Below, one piece after another: positions 1 to 12,629 of a stretch of DNA of 64,000 bases (its first letter is position 1; the number at the start of each line of letters is the position of its first letter). The stretch is from the NCBI GenBank assembly GCA_963920635.1, contig OY987298.1, positions 109,621,309 through 109,685,308 on the forward strand, in the 5' to 3' direction. A program made the position numbers and the translations under genes. The notes beneath the pieces were generated by a model. It searched no databases. It saw only the letters and a list, made by a program, of their open reading frames with translations, and had not been told where the DNA came from. Source of the DNA: Pseudeuparius sepicola. Lineage: Eukaryota > Arthropoda > Insecta > Coleoptera > Anthribidae.

Positions 1-2450
1 AAGTTTATTTCAAAATAAAGGCGACAAAATATCTAGGATAAGGTGTACATTTTCAACTTTAATAACTTATCTTAATTGATTTATTAATTTTAAAATTCAA
101 TTTAATAGGAAAAGCATGTAAGACAGGTCTTTTACATATTTTTATATATATTTTATATTGTTTAGGCATTTAACAAAAAGAATTACAAATAATTACCTTA
201 TTAAAGGGACCAGAACCTCAAGATTAATTCGTCCATCTTTGACTACAAAGAGCTAGGTTCATTAGCACAATATTTTGCCAGTTTTTCCCTTGATAGTTTC
301 TATCATGACTTGGAAAATAAAAAACTGTAGTAATTGCTCTCAATAAATTGTTGACTACAAATGCAAGTAAATACTTGTAGACAGTACAAAATTTTTCCTT
401 TTTATTGCTGCAATCCACTTGTCTAATATCACCTTATCTCTTGGAAAACTGTAGTTATTAGCAAAGATTTTTAAGACTTACGAATGAAAAGAAACCCCAC
501 TATTCTTATTCTTTCCGCCTCGTTTGGTACATCCAAATACACAACAGGAGTTGACCCCCTTTTTTGTAATTTACAACTAAAACAGAAAGAATATAGCCAC
601 ATAGCTAAATTAAATTTTCTCTCCGATCTAAAAATATAATATTAAACCAAACACCAACTAAGAAAACTCAACGCCGTTTTATACGAAACTGCCACCACGA
701 CACGAACTCAAATCAAATATAAATAATACAATAATAATTACTCCTATTCATATTGGGACTTGGGACAGAAGGAAAATTAAAATGACGTTTGACAACGTAA
801 CTCGTTTGAAGCACAGGACACAAAAATAGAAAGTTAGGACAAACACCTCTTTTGTGTTATGTGGTTTTTGCCGGAATCAGCTGATTTATTTACTATTTCA
901 CTTACTCAAGTTTGGCTGCCAGTTTCTCTCTCTACACTCCTTCCATCTACTTGTCAATTCAATGGATTATAGACTCTTCTCCTTTTGACAGGAATGTGTT
1001 TTTTGTGGAATGCGAATGCTGGTCAGCGAGTCAGATCTCAAAAGTTTAGGTATATAACTAAATAATTCCCGAATAATTGCTAGGGTGAAATACTTTTTGA
1101 CTCAAATATCGTTACTTTTGAAAATAAATACCTGATTCTATTCGGATTATATCTAATTTATCTAATTAAAGTGATTTATGATATATCTATTCCTCGGTCA
1201 AATGTAAAAATTTTGTCATTCATCTACCTAGCCTTTTTTTGTTTGAAGTTGGATTCAAATTTCTAATTTTTTATTGTGCCTTTTGTTGAGTATTTTTCGT
1301 TGCGCTCTCGAGGTGCTCGCATAGTGTTTTCGGCTTCAAAACCTTTTTTCTCAACTCCAAATTTATCGGTTTGATATGAGTGTGTCGTTGAAATTTTACA
1401 ATTTCTTTGGCTACCTACTATTTGTAATCTTTTTTTTTTTCATGCTAAACTTATCTGCTGAAACCCTCTGGTATTTGGTGGAACACCCCAGGAGTTCGGC
1501 CCTCAGTTCAGCAGTGCAGGAGGATCGATAGGTGTACGAGTGCTATACAAATCTGTCGAAGCCCTGGTGAGTGGATTTTATTTCATTTATCTATTTTTTC
1601 CGTATTTCTCGTATACCTACCTTTTCTCAAAAGTTCTACTCTTATATCATAAATTTGTACCTTTTTATTGTATTTATTTTCAACGATACCTCAAATTCTT
1701 ATCTCCGAAAGAACGTGACAAAGAGTCATCTCAGTTTTTGTTTTACTTACCAAGATAGCACATAATCAACGACATAAGTTAAAATAATTTTAAAAACGGA
1801 ACTAAATTCTTTTTTTTTTCTTAGTATAATTTCAAGTTCAAATTTTATATTATGTTTTTACCATCGTTTAATAAGTAATGATGTTGCATTATTGTCGTTA
1901 CCGTTGTGCACAACCTTATTAAAGCATTCATATTCTTTGTTTTAATTAAGATATGTTTACGAACTATATAATAAGTTAAAGAAGAAAATAAATAACTATC
2001 ATTGCCTTCTATTTGTTCGAATTCTTTTTCCCGACCTTCGAGATTGGGTACTGCTTGGTTTTTCGACTTCACAGATACATCGGAGTGGTTACACAACACG
2101 GCACTGCAGCTTTTGCAGCTATAAGTGGTTTGGTTTGCTTCTCATCCCACATTTGGCACGGACTAATAGACCGTCAGATAGTGACAGCTTTAGGTGTCCC
2201 ATTTTCGTATACAAGCCTTGAAGAGGGTTGAAAAGTACATCGATGCTGAGTAGAATGAAGTGGCCCCTGGGGATAATATATGGAAAATTCGATTTTCCTA
2301 TATTATAATATACAATGATCTTGCAAACGGTGAGAGATAGAATAACGGTTAATTCCGTTTGCTAAAAATACACTAAATTTATCTATAGAAATTGGCGACA
2401 ATCCCATAAGACACTTTTGCCACTTTCTTGTCTCATTTTAGTTTTGTTTC
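1..2450. other. Unassigned AT-rich stretch with two weak exon candidates
   Basis: Mostly low-complexity AT-rich DNA with no recognisable product. Two short pieces look exon-like on the + strand. One runs 1492-1566: it is preceded by AACACCCCAG, followed by GTGAGT, and is 25 codons long without a stop. The other begins at 2075 after a pyrimidine-rich run ending CTTCACAG and stays open for about 48 codons to a TGA at 2219-2221. I do not recognise either peptide, and a chance match to splice consensus is quite possible. A small hairpin sits near 2275-2310. Nothing else is supportable here. Confidence 0.2.
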
Positions 2451-3057
2451 ATTTAATTCTCGGCATACCTAATTATACAGGGAGATCCAGTCACGATGTA
2501 AAAAAAATTAACAGTAGGTTGAAAAAATAGCTCGATAAGAATCAAAAATTTAAAAAAACTAAAAACAATAAAAAAATATATTAGGTGTTTAAAAATGCCA
2601 CCATTAAAATTTAATTTTATTCGTATAAGCGATCCACGAATACGGACAAATAGTACGGGCTTATTGCGGACTCTTTTGCTCAATCACAACTTTATGATTA
2701 CCTATGGCGAACTGCTAAAGATCCCGTATGTGCATTTTGCATACGTTAGTAAAGGGCATATGCGTATGTCGTCCAGGTATTGGAGTTGACCATTTCGCAT
2801 ACAAATAACGCAAACACAACGTAAAAGCCAATTAAAAATCCAAAAAAGCACTTTATATTTCAAATAAATTACGAAACTCACTAACCTCCATGATCTGTTA
2901 AACGCGAAACTTGAAACTCACTCGCGATATTAACGCGATCTATTAGGCGGTGTCAAATACAGAATGACAACGGAGTTGCTAATCTTCTCACTAAGATGCG
3001 CTAGAGCAGACAGTGCCATTAGATATAGGTTAAGGTTAGTACCATAGTCATGTGTAT
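2451..3057. other. No feature recognised
   Basis: AT-rich sequence with short openings on both strands that show no known motif. I see no repeat arms, RNA gene or conserved domain. Confidence 0.4.
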
Positions 3058-3142
3058 ACTATAGGTTATGATTCTGTAGGTTATGATTCTGTAGGTTATG
3101 ATTCTGTAGGTTATGATTCTGTAGGTTATGATTCTGTAGGTA
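3058..3142. repeat. 15-bp tandem repeat, about 5.5 copies
   Basis: The unit GTAGGTTATGATTCT repeats head to tail with almost no divergence. The first and last copies are degenerate (ATAGG and GTAATG variants). Because the period is a multiple of three, the minus strand reads as a repeated five-residue TYRII-like peptide. That is a consequence of the period and not evidence of a gene. Confidence 0.95.
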
Positions 3143-5925
3143 ATGTTAGCGGTGGCAATTTTCTCGTGTAATTCGAAAATTATTAGAAATGTGTGTGCAG
3201 AATCTCTCGAAAACTTTTCAAGTAAATAATGGTGCTTATGATGTGAATACAATATGTTCTCAAGGTGTTTCAGGCGCTAGATATTATAGCGATTGCCATT
3301 TGCAGAATCCCTATACTGACAACACCGATAATTCCTACCTAATCATGACGCTGTATGATTAAATTCTTTTTTACATCATGACTCGATCACTCTCTATACA
3401 ATCATTTTTGTATTTATGTGTATAATTATGCAACAGATGTTTTCTTAATATAATGTCATCGCTTGGTAGATTTGCAATCAATTCCACATTTAGGTATTTC
3501 TTTTAGGTGCCATTTTTCGGTTTCCCAAAAATACAGCTTTTTTTTACTTGCTGGAGGATCAGATAACTACCAATCGCCAAAAGCAGATTCTCCTTATCGA
3601 CACCTGCTTAATGAAAACGCCCCATACCATTTGGTTTCTGAACTAAATGACAGAAACCACTGCCAACAATGACGCTACAATGTCTACAAACGAAAAAATA
3701 AAAAGGAAATACCAGTGACGTCAGAACCTATAGACAAGTTTGTTTTGATAAACATCTGACGCCCAGAACTAATCACAGTCTTAGCGGTCCATTAAAGAGA
3801 GCAATATATTTTCCGGTGATAACAGTGGCCCCTGAAAACTGTCTCCGCAGTGACGAAGTCGAAAAAGATTCTTAAATAGGGTCGTCGGGCAAGGAAAATC
3901 GCTATGGTAAGCCAGAGTAAGGTCCATCTCTTTCGGATTTTTAAAGACGAAATTTCGAGAGATAGGCATTAACCTTTTTTTCTGCGAGAAATCGGATTGT
4001 TTTTATGTGTCGTTCTATTATGAGAAATTTCCCTTTTGTGTCGGCTCGGAGCTCAGGGGCCGGCGTCGTTAGTCGTTCCCCGAGTTTTCAAGACACATCA
4101 AGACACGTATAAAGGAGCACACTCGATGTTTAAGAACAGGTTGTATAAAATCGCTTTTTGCAAACCATTTAACGTCACTACAGATATTAGGATTCATCAA
4201 TATTCATCATTTCGCCAATAAGGGCAACATTTTGAACAATCTTGAATCTCTAGGTTATAGCAACTTAATGTTAAATGCTCAAGTAGAATTTGAAACGTCA
4301 AAGGTTTTTTCATATTTATTTATATAATAATTGATCTAGTTATTAGCCCTTTGATAATATGTATCTAGTTGTTAGTTTCTGATTTTAAGTGTCATGGAAT
4401 TTTTATTCCACGAGTTTTTTGTAGTTTTCTTGAAATATTTTGCATCATTTCATTCATATCGAGTCCAAATAGTTATAAACATTTATTATTATTATTCACC
4501 TCTCTACTGTATTTTACTTTTATGCACCCTATGTTTTCCGTGTGTTATTATTTTCTGATGGATTTTATATGTTTATTGTATACATATAGTGCGTAGGTAT
4601 CTTGTTTTACTGCTTTGGTTTAAGTTTTAATCTATTCCTTACAAAAAATAGTATATTATACGTGAGCCATTATATACGCGCCTCAGGATATAATATGAGA
4701 GGTAGATAATGGCCTTCCCAACCGAAGTGTATATAGATTTTTTTACTACTAACATTGAAATATTGCCATATTTTAGTTTATTTTAGTCATTTCTCGCTTT
4801 TTTCAAATACTACGAGATATCATGTAGTCTGGGAGTTCAGTTGTCAAGCTGATAAAATGACAAAATGACACTAATCTTTAAATGTCATATAGAAAATTTT
4901 TCATTATTTTCCTAGGTATTTTTTTATTATCATTATTTACCTAGGGTGAGAAATATTACTTCTCATTAGAGGAATGAGGTAAATAATGGTGATTTCTCAG
5001 GTTAGTAGTAAAAAAAACTTTTTAGTCTTATGGCCTGAAGATATAATAATATAATATTATGAAAACTTAATAAATAAATAACTTTGACCTGGGTGTTTCT
5101 TGTTTCTTTTAGTAAGTATAGGTAATGAATTTCCTCTCCCTCCTGTAGTAAAAAAGACGATTATGAAACAGATCAGGTTCGAGATCAGAGGAATTTCTTT
5201 ACAACTATTATATATTTTAACTATCTACCTATACCCTTGGTAGGAATAGCCTTGTGTAATAGGGTGTAATTTCCAAACAAACAGCGAGTATAACCTTGAA
5301 AATTCAAATGACATCATGTGTCAAAACATTTAATTTTATATTCTTTTTTTTCAAAATATGCATCAAAAATAAAGAAAACATGCCTTCCAACGGTAAATAA
5401 AAATGGAAGGGACTATTGGAAGTAAATAAAAGTATTTTTGGAAATTGTTATTTTTCTGTAGATTAAAATCTTATCAAATGACCCTTAAAATTACGTTTTC
5501 AATGATATGTAATGATTAGAATAACCCAAATATGCAAGACGCATATTTTGCATATTGTGATAGTGAGCAATTTTAAAAGCGCACCTCTTACATAGGATTA
5601 TGTGGAAAGGATGAGTTTCTCGTTTTATAAATTTTTATATTCTGATTCTAATTTTGAGCAACATTTAGTGGTTTATTGTTTTTACAACTAAATTTCAACC
5701 TTATTTTTATAATTTATAATAAATGCATATTTAGATTTAGTTCAATTGCACTGTATGTAGAAAATTTAAAATAAAATATTGCATAAATGCATTTAGAAAT
5801 TTGTATGTACATTATATATGTTTATTTGTAAATGAAACAATAAATTTATATTTTTAAAGTATTTCTTAATTTGCATATTTTCAACATTTTCCTGCACATT
5901 TTGACTAAATTATTTGCATATTTTT
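3143..5925. other. Unassigned region
   Basis: AT-rich DNA with slightly more GC-rich patches near 3460-3760 and 4030-4140. Openings of about 60-70 codons there match no family I know. A 16-bp inverted match (4740-4755 against 5001-5016) could be a decayed MITE but is too short to call. From about 5380 to 5925 the sequence is extremely AT-rich, with scattered ATGCAT/GCATATTT motifs. Confidence 0.4.
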
Positions 5926-5926
5926 T

Positions 5927-6990
5927 TTGGTGGGAATAGTTTTTTTAGATTTAAAAAGGGCTTTTGAAACCACCGATAGATCAAAATTGTTAGAAAAATT
6001 AAAATTTTATGGCATTGAAAATTTAGCATTAAAGTGGTTTCAAAATTATTTAACACATAGAAAACAAAAGGTTAGATGTGGAAAAAATGTTTCTTGTCTT
6101 GAAGATGTGAACGTAGGAGTTCCACAAGGAAGTGTTTTGTTATTTATATAAATGATCTACCACAAATTCTTACATGTCAATATCATCTGTTCGCCGACGA
6201 CGCAGTTTTATACGTAAAAGAGCAAAATTCTAAGGTTTTAATGGATACAATTAATTTAGAATTAATCAAAATAAATAAATGGATGAATACTAATAAATTA
6301 AAAGTTGATATTTCTAAGACTAAATCAATGATATTAGGTGAAGACAAGATGTATAATGAATTTATTTATAATAATTATTCATTTGAAATTAATAGCTGTA
6401 AAATTGAAAGAGTTGAAATATATAAATATTTAGGAATAATTATAGACAGAAAATTAAAATTTAACGAACATGTAGATTACGTATGTAAAAAAATGGGAAC
6501 AAAAATTGGTGTACTTTATAGATTAAGTTTATATGTAAGTCAGTGGACACTAAAAATCGTTTATAATACTATAATTTTGCCACATCTAAATTTTTGTAGT
6601 ACTATTTTATATTTATTTAAAAAAGTTGACAAAGATCGTTTGCAAATTTTACAAAATAAATCAATGAGAATTATTTTAGGGTGGAATAAGTATAGCAAAA
6701 TTTTAGATATGTTAAATAAATTAGAATGGCTTAACATAGAAAATTATTTAGAATATAAAACTTTAATATTTATTCATAAAATTAAATTAAATTTAGTAGC
6801 GCCGTATTTTAGCAACATGTTAACAAAATTTCAAGAAGTACATAATTATCAAACAAGAGGAAATTCAAATTTTGTTCTGGACCAAAAAAATTCTAAATTT
6901 GCTCAAAATTCGATTTTTTTCAAAGGATTAATTTGTTACAATAATTTAGCCCCATCATTAAAAAATTCTTCATTAAAACAGTTTAAGCAT
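5927..6990 (+). pseudogene. Non-LTR retrotransposon (jockey/CR1-like LINE) reverse transcriptase, 5'-truncated and frameshifted
   Basis: Encodes the central and C-terminal parts of a LINE reverse transcriptase. Frame 2 opens with FLDLKRAFETTDR and runs to GVPQGSVL, both standard RT motifs. The reading then moves to frame 1 at about 6142 with IYINDLP, followed by the catalytic FADD box (codons at 6190-6201). Downstream come INKWM..NKLKV, the KYLG thumb motif, LPHLNF, QNKSMRIIL and the C-terminal arms usual for this clade. In comparison with the usual GPLLF-type linker, a few codons are missing at the frameshift, so the enzyme cannot be made in one piece. The endonuclease and ORF1 are absent: the copy starts abruptly at about 5925, as 5'-truncated LINE insertions do. 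Similarity to the family fades near 6990. The copy is very AT-rich. Clade assignment is by motif only. Confidence 0.88.
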
Positions 6991-7105
6991 ATTTGGGTGA
7001 CTCTAGTAATGTTTAATGAACATTATAGGGTTATCTCTAGCCGTTTCCTAGATATTCGACTTTGTTTCCCCGATTGCTATGAAATCGGGAAGTGTCTCTT
7101 CCAAC

Positions 7106-7483
7106 CACAGAGATCGTATATTTACATAGAGTGCTGAAGAGTGTTTTTTATTAATAGGGTGCGCGAAAAATCAGTGACCAAAAATGAACAATATATATTT
7201 GGGGCCCATTACACATATGCATTTAATATCTAGTTGACTTATGGCCCAGAGTGCATGCGCATTTTCTAGATCAAGCGAGAGACACACGATTTCTGAATAG
7301 AGACGGAATGAGTGGATGCAAGCTATTGGTCTAGAAAAAGTTTCCTTCTTTCTCTCGAAAATGTTTCCCTCATACCTATTCTCAAAACAGCGCGTAAACT
7401 CCGCAGGCCCCAGCGCGTCGTACAAAAATAGCTATATGGCGGAAGCTCCAGTAGGTTCTCTATGTGTATATACGATCTCTGTG
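7106..7483. mobile_element. hAT-type MITE, 378 bp
   Basis: The ends are 26-bp inverted repeats (7106-7131 and 7458-7483) beginning CACAGAGATCGTATAT, with two mismatches. They are flanked by 8-bp duplications CTTCCAAC (7098-7105) and ATTCCAAC (7484-7491), which differ at one base. Both fit the nTnnnnAn target preference of hAT transposases. The interior has no transposase and its ORFs are chance openings. The element landed just beyond the LINE relic. Superfamily is inferred from duplication length and target consensus. Confidence 0.82.
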
Positions 7484-7491
7484 ATTCCAAC

Positions 7492-8783
7492 TAATTGAAA
7501 ATATAGCTACTAACTAGTAGACCAAGACTTAATCTTTGCTTTTTAACACATTAACTGCGCCAGCTATGATAAGAGATCATGCGACATGAATTCGATTGAT
7601 CCATTTAGTTGTAAGAGACGCTTCCTTATTCAACGCCAACCAGGAAAATATATGCGAGCAGATTTTATTGTCATTATAAATGAGCAGATTTTTTTATTAT
7701 TTTTGGTAATATCAAAAATGCAATCAAACTATTTTTTTTATTATTTTTTGAAAAAATTGTTTTGGCCCTAACTTTTCGAGAGCATCCTATATGTGAATTC
7801 TGAAGATAGTAGGTCGTTTAAGCAGGTAGATAGAGGACCTTTACCATACCTAGGTACATACCTACAAATTTCTAATTTGTTATTTGTTAAATTAATTTAA
7901 GCTATTTCTACCGCATTTCACTTGAACAAATACCTTTAAAATGAAACACAAAATATGCCTTTGCCTAATTTACTACTGGTCTAGGGAGCGTATGAGACTA
8001 GGAGGGAAAGTGTCCGTGACACCGTTGTCGTTTTGGGCGCGCTCTGGCATGCATGTATTGTATGTACCTACTCGGCCGCTTCAGGCCACATTTAAATTAT
8101 TATTAAATGCCTTGCACTGTGCTATAGTCTATTGTTAACAATAAACGTACCACTCAATACTGAAGCGTTTTGACATTGCGACAATTACAACAAATCTGGC
8201 CCACCTTAAAATTATCTCGAAAGAAAGTACAGAAAAGCACAATACAAACCTTAATCCAATGTGTTATATTAAGGTATTATATTAATATCAAAAACAACAA
8301 ATTTCTTCTGCTGAGAATAAGCATCATACATAATATATATGTAGCAAATTTCGGCTTTCCTCAACACCACCTGTATAGAGTTTCTAACGTTATAAAAGTT
8401 AGCAAGCCAATATCAACTGGTGGACTTCGTCCAACGCTTAGCGAAGATACGGTAACCTTAGGAAGCAGAAAATATTTTCCATAATAGTTAAAAAAAATTA
8501 ATTTTTAATTTTAAGAGATAATGTCGCTTTTATTATGTTTGGTTGTAAGTTAAATTTTTTTTAAATATATGGGATATTTACACCACTTATTGCTAATGTT
8601 TCTTGTTGTTTTTTAGAAAAGAAAATAAAAAACGCATTTTTTGTAATCTTCAAGTTTTTCATCCTTTGATTTCTATATGTAACAATATTCAGTAGACTGT
8701 CGAAACAGTGTCGTATAACAACTGCAAATTATTTATGTTGACGGTTAAAGAGCGCTTGGATCGAAAGAATATTTGATCGTTTA
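7492..8783. other. No feature recognised
   Basis: AT-rich DNA. An opening at 8170-8484 (104 codons, + strand) has no recognisable motif and a composition like its surroundings, so I do not call it a gene. Confidence 0.4.
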
Positions 8784-8923
8784 CTGACGTATTAATAAAG
8801 ACTGCTCACGGCTATGTTTGACAGTTCTCTGGCTCACCATGTGCACACATTGTTGACCATAGGCGCCATCTACTTTTCGGAATATGAAACTATAGCCGTG
8901 AGAAGTCTTTATTAATACGTCAG
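8784..8923. repeat. Short inverted-repeat element (MITE), 140 bp
   Basis: Arms of 32 bp (8784-8815 and 8892-8923) starting CTGACGTATTAATAAAGAC pair with one mismatch. Weaker pairing continues outward for about 7 bp. The spacer is 76 bp. There is no clear target duplication, so the superfamily is unknown. Confidence 0.85.
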
Positions 8924-8930
8924 ACAACGA

Positions 8931-9627
8931 TTTGATATTATATAGTCTGTCAGTTGTCAAAACATATTTTTGTGAATATTTACATAGTCACTGCTTTAAT
9001 TCAAAATTAAAGCGAGAAGTACCTATCGTATATCATCTCAAATTTGTCTTTGACTCTTTTGAGCATTATTTTCACACAAATTGATAAAGAAATGCTACTC
9101 AATTTTAAATAAAATAAAAATTTGTATTTTCTTTTATCAAAACATGACTAGTAATTGCTGGAAGTAATTGTAGTAAAATTGATTAGTATTTTATTAGCAT
9201 ATTTTTGTGAGAACAAAAGTATTTGATTATCGATATGATTTTTAAAACTATATACTTATAGCATACAACAGATAAGAGATAATGTTTGCTGCAGACGCAC
9301 TTGAATATTATCGATGCGGCGTATAAAATAAAATGTACCTAAATTGCAATTCATTAAATCAACAACATTTATTTACATTCACTGCAAGAGGCCAAAAAAG
9401 AACTTACGCATCGTGCAATGTATTAAATTTTTCCTGCTACCATCAATTTCATATTATAGGTGCTTTGAATTAAACTTTAAATATACCTACATAGGTACTG
9501 TGGAATATATTGCGAATAACAATCTTCATAATAACCATTGTTCAATAATTACTAAAAATGATAATCAGTGATAAATGTAAGAAGCAGAATAATAAAAAAT
9601 AAATTAAATTAAAAGAAAATAAATAAA
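8931..9627. other. No feature recognised
   Basis: AT-rich DNA with one chance opening (9344-9571, + strand). No repeat arms or domains seen. Confidence 0.4.
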
Positions 9628-9695
9628 GTGGGGTTTGTGTAGGATTTGCACCCTACGAATTACTAGTCGCGTACTCTCACCCTGCAGTTAATAAG
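9628..9695 (-). tRNA. tRNA-Thr(AGT)-like pseudogene or SINE head
   Basis: Read on the minus strand, this has a D-arm-like GGGTGAGAGTACGCG, a seven-base anticodon loop CTAGTAA (anticodon AGT), and a T-arm/B-box GGTGCAAATCC. It is followed by a 3' acceptor-like CAAACCCCAC and then an AT-rich tail. The 5' acceptor strand does not pair properly and the anticodon stem is imperfect, so it is unlikely to make a working tRNA. A tRNA-derived SINE head is equally possible. Confidence 0.5.
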
Positions 9696-10115
9696 TTCCT
9701 GTCAATTTTGTTCCATTATAGGCAGGCGGATCTTATTTGACGCTGGGGAAACATTGATATTAATAATTTTTCTTTCGCGTAATTATATTAATAGTTTTAA
9801 GGTCCTTGTTGCGTAAGGGTTGCTAGAACATATTTTTATACCTAGCAACCACTTTCGCAGCTAGCAACCGAAATGACGGGACACCTCGACCATTTTTTGA
9901 CTTATACGCTTTCGGGCGTGCTGCTAGTGACTACGTGAGGAGGTAGCAGGAAAAATATATTATTGATAAGCAATAAGAATAGCACATTTTACTTACTAGT
10001 TGAAGTAGGTACCTATTGTATCTGAAGTGTATCGAAATGATTCGAAATGGAGAGGTACCTCGATAATCACTATTTGTGTAAATCTTATATGTCATTTCCC
10101 ACCCTATGGGTGGGT

Positions 10116-10185
10116 AAATTACTATTTCGGTTTTCATAAATATGTTACATAAATATATTTATGAAAACCGAAATGTAGGTAATTT
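10116..10185. repeat. Compact palindrome
   Basis: The arm at 10116-10143, containing ATTTCGGTTTTCATAAATAT, pairs with 10155-10185 across an 11-bp spacer, with a small bulge at GTAGGTAATTT. A second small hairpin, CCCACCC/GGGTGGG, lies immediately upstream at 10099-10115. It may be a tiny MITE or the tip of a larger decayed one. Confidence 0.8.
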
Positions 10186-10374
10186 ATGCAACGCATAGTG
10201 CGCAAAGCACTAGTTTATCGCGCAAAATATCGTTCTGATGCGATAAAGTTTGGTTTGAACACGAGTTGCATGCAATATTTTCATCGAAAGTATAGAGCGC
10301 AAAGTCCCTATTTTGCGCACTATATCGCGCAAGTACACATGTTGCGCACAGCTTTGAAACAACTGTTCATTGAA

Positions 10375-10943
10375 AACAATGTCTTAAAATCGTCATTAAA
10401 AGCTCAGAAATCGGCACTGAAGTAGCCCATTATTGTACATTTTTTTCAATAAGCATAGGCCTTGACGAGATGTAAACATCAAACGTCATACGCGGACCGA
10501 TCGCCCGTCAAAAGTGACCAAATATTCAAAACCAGGCCAATAAAGTCACATTTAACTTTTCGTTCACATTGCGAAATTGTTGCCTATATAGTGCAATCTT
10601 TCAGTATAAATATTTTAGTAGGTATTGTATAACAATCAATTTTTCATGGACGCTGCACAACAGCCAGCAGTTTGGAGTTTCTGTTGGGAAGCGCCGTGTC
10701 TTGTCATAGTTGACCTAGGTAGAGCGATCGTCAAAGTCAAGCAACGCCGCGAGCAGTCGGTTCATGGACCCTATGATTATTTGTTTGACTAATAAAACAT
10801 TTTTTCCGATTTAAAAAAAATATGATATGTACCTAGGCACTCTTTTTATGACTCATGTGAGGCCAGAAGCCTCGGCAACTGAATTTCACATGAGTCATAA
10901 AAAGTTGAACTTCAGTGCCTTGGTACATAAATAACTATTATAT
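10375..10943 (+). mobile_element. Palindrome-ended dispersed repeat (PER), copy 1
   Basis: First of four related copies (others at 46268-46600, 50299-50912, 55674-56115). One end holds GCACTGAAGT next to AAATCGTCATTAAAAGCTCA. The other is an imperfect palindrome (arms about 10826-10864 and 10870-10929), each arm carrying TTTTTATGACTCATGTG and GGCACT. The outer border of that end, AATAGTTATTTATGTACC, is shared by copies 1, 3 and 4. Between the ends lie a TATAAATA box, a 48-codon ORF and an AATAAA signal. No terminal inverted repeats and no clear target duplication were found, so the mechanism of spread is unknown. Confidence 0.85.
10646..10792 (+). CDS. Putative 48-residue ORF inside the palindrome-ended repeat
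   Basis: The ORF starts at ATG 10646, about 45 bp after TATAAATA (near 10605), and ends at TAA 10790-10792. The AATAAA overlaps the stop (TAATAAA). The peptide has a Cys/Trp-containing front (VWSFCWEAPC), a DLGRAIVKVKQRR core and a VHG tail. The core reading frame is recognisable in two other copies: at 50476-50628, minus strand, with one in-frame TGA and no ATG, and at 55838-55996, minus strand, with a frameshift. Preservation of frame near a TATA box and poly(A) signal suggests the repeat once carried or captured a coding exon. I know of no family match. It may be the last exon of something larger, or non-coding. Confidence 0.3.
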   Translation: MDAAQQPAVWSFCWEAPCLVIVDLGRAIVKVKQRREQSVHGPYDYLFD

Positions 10944-12627
10944 GCCTACCTAACCACTTTTTACCGATTTCAGGTCTTAACAAACACTTATTTATCTTCT
11001 TTGTGTCTTTGAGCATGAGTGCCGGTTTCTGGAACTTGGGATTGTCCTCAAAACTTTCTTCACTATAACTTATGCCTACAATAGATTACGTGGTAGAATA
11101 TTCAAACATTAATTCTTCTTGTTTTTATGCAGGCTTTATTCGTTACACTTCCCGTTTATATAAAAAATACTCTTTACTCGTATAACCTTTCTCGTGACGG
11201 ATAACATTGGCGCACCGGTTATCCTTGGTTGTTCACTGCGTAATATTTTAGTCGGCTACTACAAATTATGGGAACGAATTATTGGTCTAAAAGTAATCGG
11301 AATATAATTTGTAGTTGACGATAGTAATTGAACACTAACAAAGTTACTTAAGTTACTACTACTAATATTCCTATTATATATTTCTTATAGCTGAACTGAA
11401 TGGCTGATCCCTCTAAAGAGAAGGATTTTCATGTCCATTCTTATCCACTAGGTTTGCGAAATCATGTGGAATCCCGAAATACCTACCCAGCAAATAAAAT
11501 ATAGCAATAAAAGAGAAAGACAAAAGGACCTGCAAAAGGAAAATCCGTAAACGTTCCTTGCCGTTCAACCAGCAAGAAATAAACAATATGTATTAGTGAT
11601 TGTGGCTATGCATGCATAATTTATTTTGAACTTGCTCACTGAGCTATTCGGTTCAGTCGCTGGAATAGCATTTAACGGAAAATGAGCGGGCAGATCTTGT
11701 TTTTTAAACGTAGCACCAAGTTACAAAAAGTGCAAGTGAAACCCACAGCTTTCACTGTATAATGTATATTCAATATTTAATATATCTCTATGTTTAGTAT
11801 TACGCCGTGCGCCGTGTAGAATTGAAGGTCGACTTGTTCGGCAAGGGTCGTTTTCATACACACCAACATTTCATATTTAAAATTATACGATACCGTTGAA
11901 TGATCCTCACTCAACGACGATACTTAGTACTTTTGTGCCAGAAACTAGAAAATAAGATTTGTAGATCGGGATTTGAAACAAAATAAACAAAAATAGTTAA
12001 GTTGTAATATATGTTTAATATGCTTCACTGCAGTTAATTAAGAACGCCCAATTAATTTGTCCGTCCGACTGTAGGATACAGGATACAGGATGTATAACAG
12101 ACAGTCTCAAATACACCTTCTTATTTTGCCACATTCTTTTAGGGAATGGAGTTACCTAGTATTTTAATGGATTATTGGGTAGTTAAACTAGTTTTTCACC
12201 GTTGTATTTGTGACTTCTAATAAAGGGATATTTGCACATAATAGTGAGGGATTCGTCACTGCTAATTCGTCCATACCAATATAATTCGCATCGATTTATT
12301 TTGTAAAATTTGCAAACGATCTTTATCTTTGCCTCACGCTCCAGAAGGTAGATATTTTAAAAAGTTAGTAATTATTTTGACGATGACGGAATTGATCAGG
12401 CATATGGGTAGATATCTACTTTTAAACTTATACAAAGGCCTTCAAAAACCGCTCCTTTTGACCTTTTTCCAGCTCCGGCTACGATTTTTTTATACTCCGA
12501 ATTTCACGGAAAATATTTAGCGATTTTTTTAAATTAAAATTCGGCTCTGTCTGATTTGGCGCTGGATTTTGTTGAAAAAAAGAAATAAAGCGACGAAAAT
12601 ATTTCATCAAATAAGAATAATATAATG
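10944..12627. other. No feature recognised
   Basis: AT-rich DNA. A 34-codon opening at about 11401 and others near 12329 have no known motif. A short GGATACA triplication sits near 12073-12091. Nothing else can be supported. Confidence 0.4.
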
Positions 12628-12629
12628 TA

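Noticed and set aside
3058..3142. Short regularly spaced repeats, considered as a CRISPR array
   Set aside because: Units are contiguous with no spacers and the genome is eukaryotic.
4738..5020. Possible MITE with TTTTTTACTACTAAC / GTTAGTAGTAAAAAA
   Set aside because: Only about 16 bp pair and the remaining sequence does not; too weak in AT-rich DNA.
8170..8484. 104-codon ORF on the + strand
   Set aside because: Composition like its surroundings, no domain, no splice context; likely chance.
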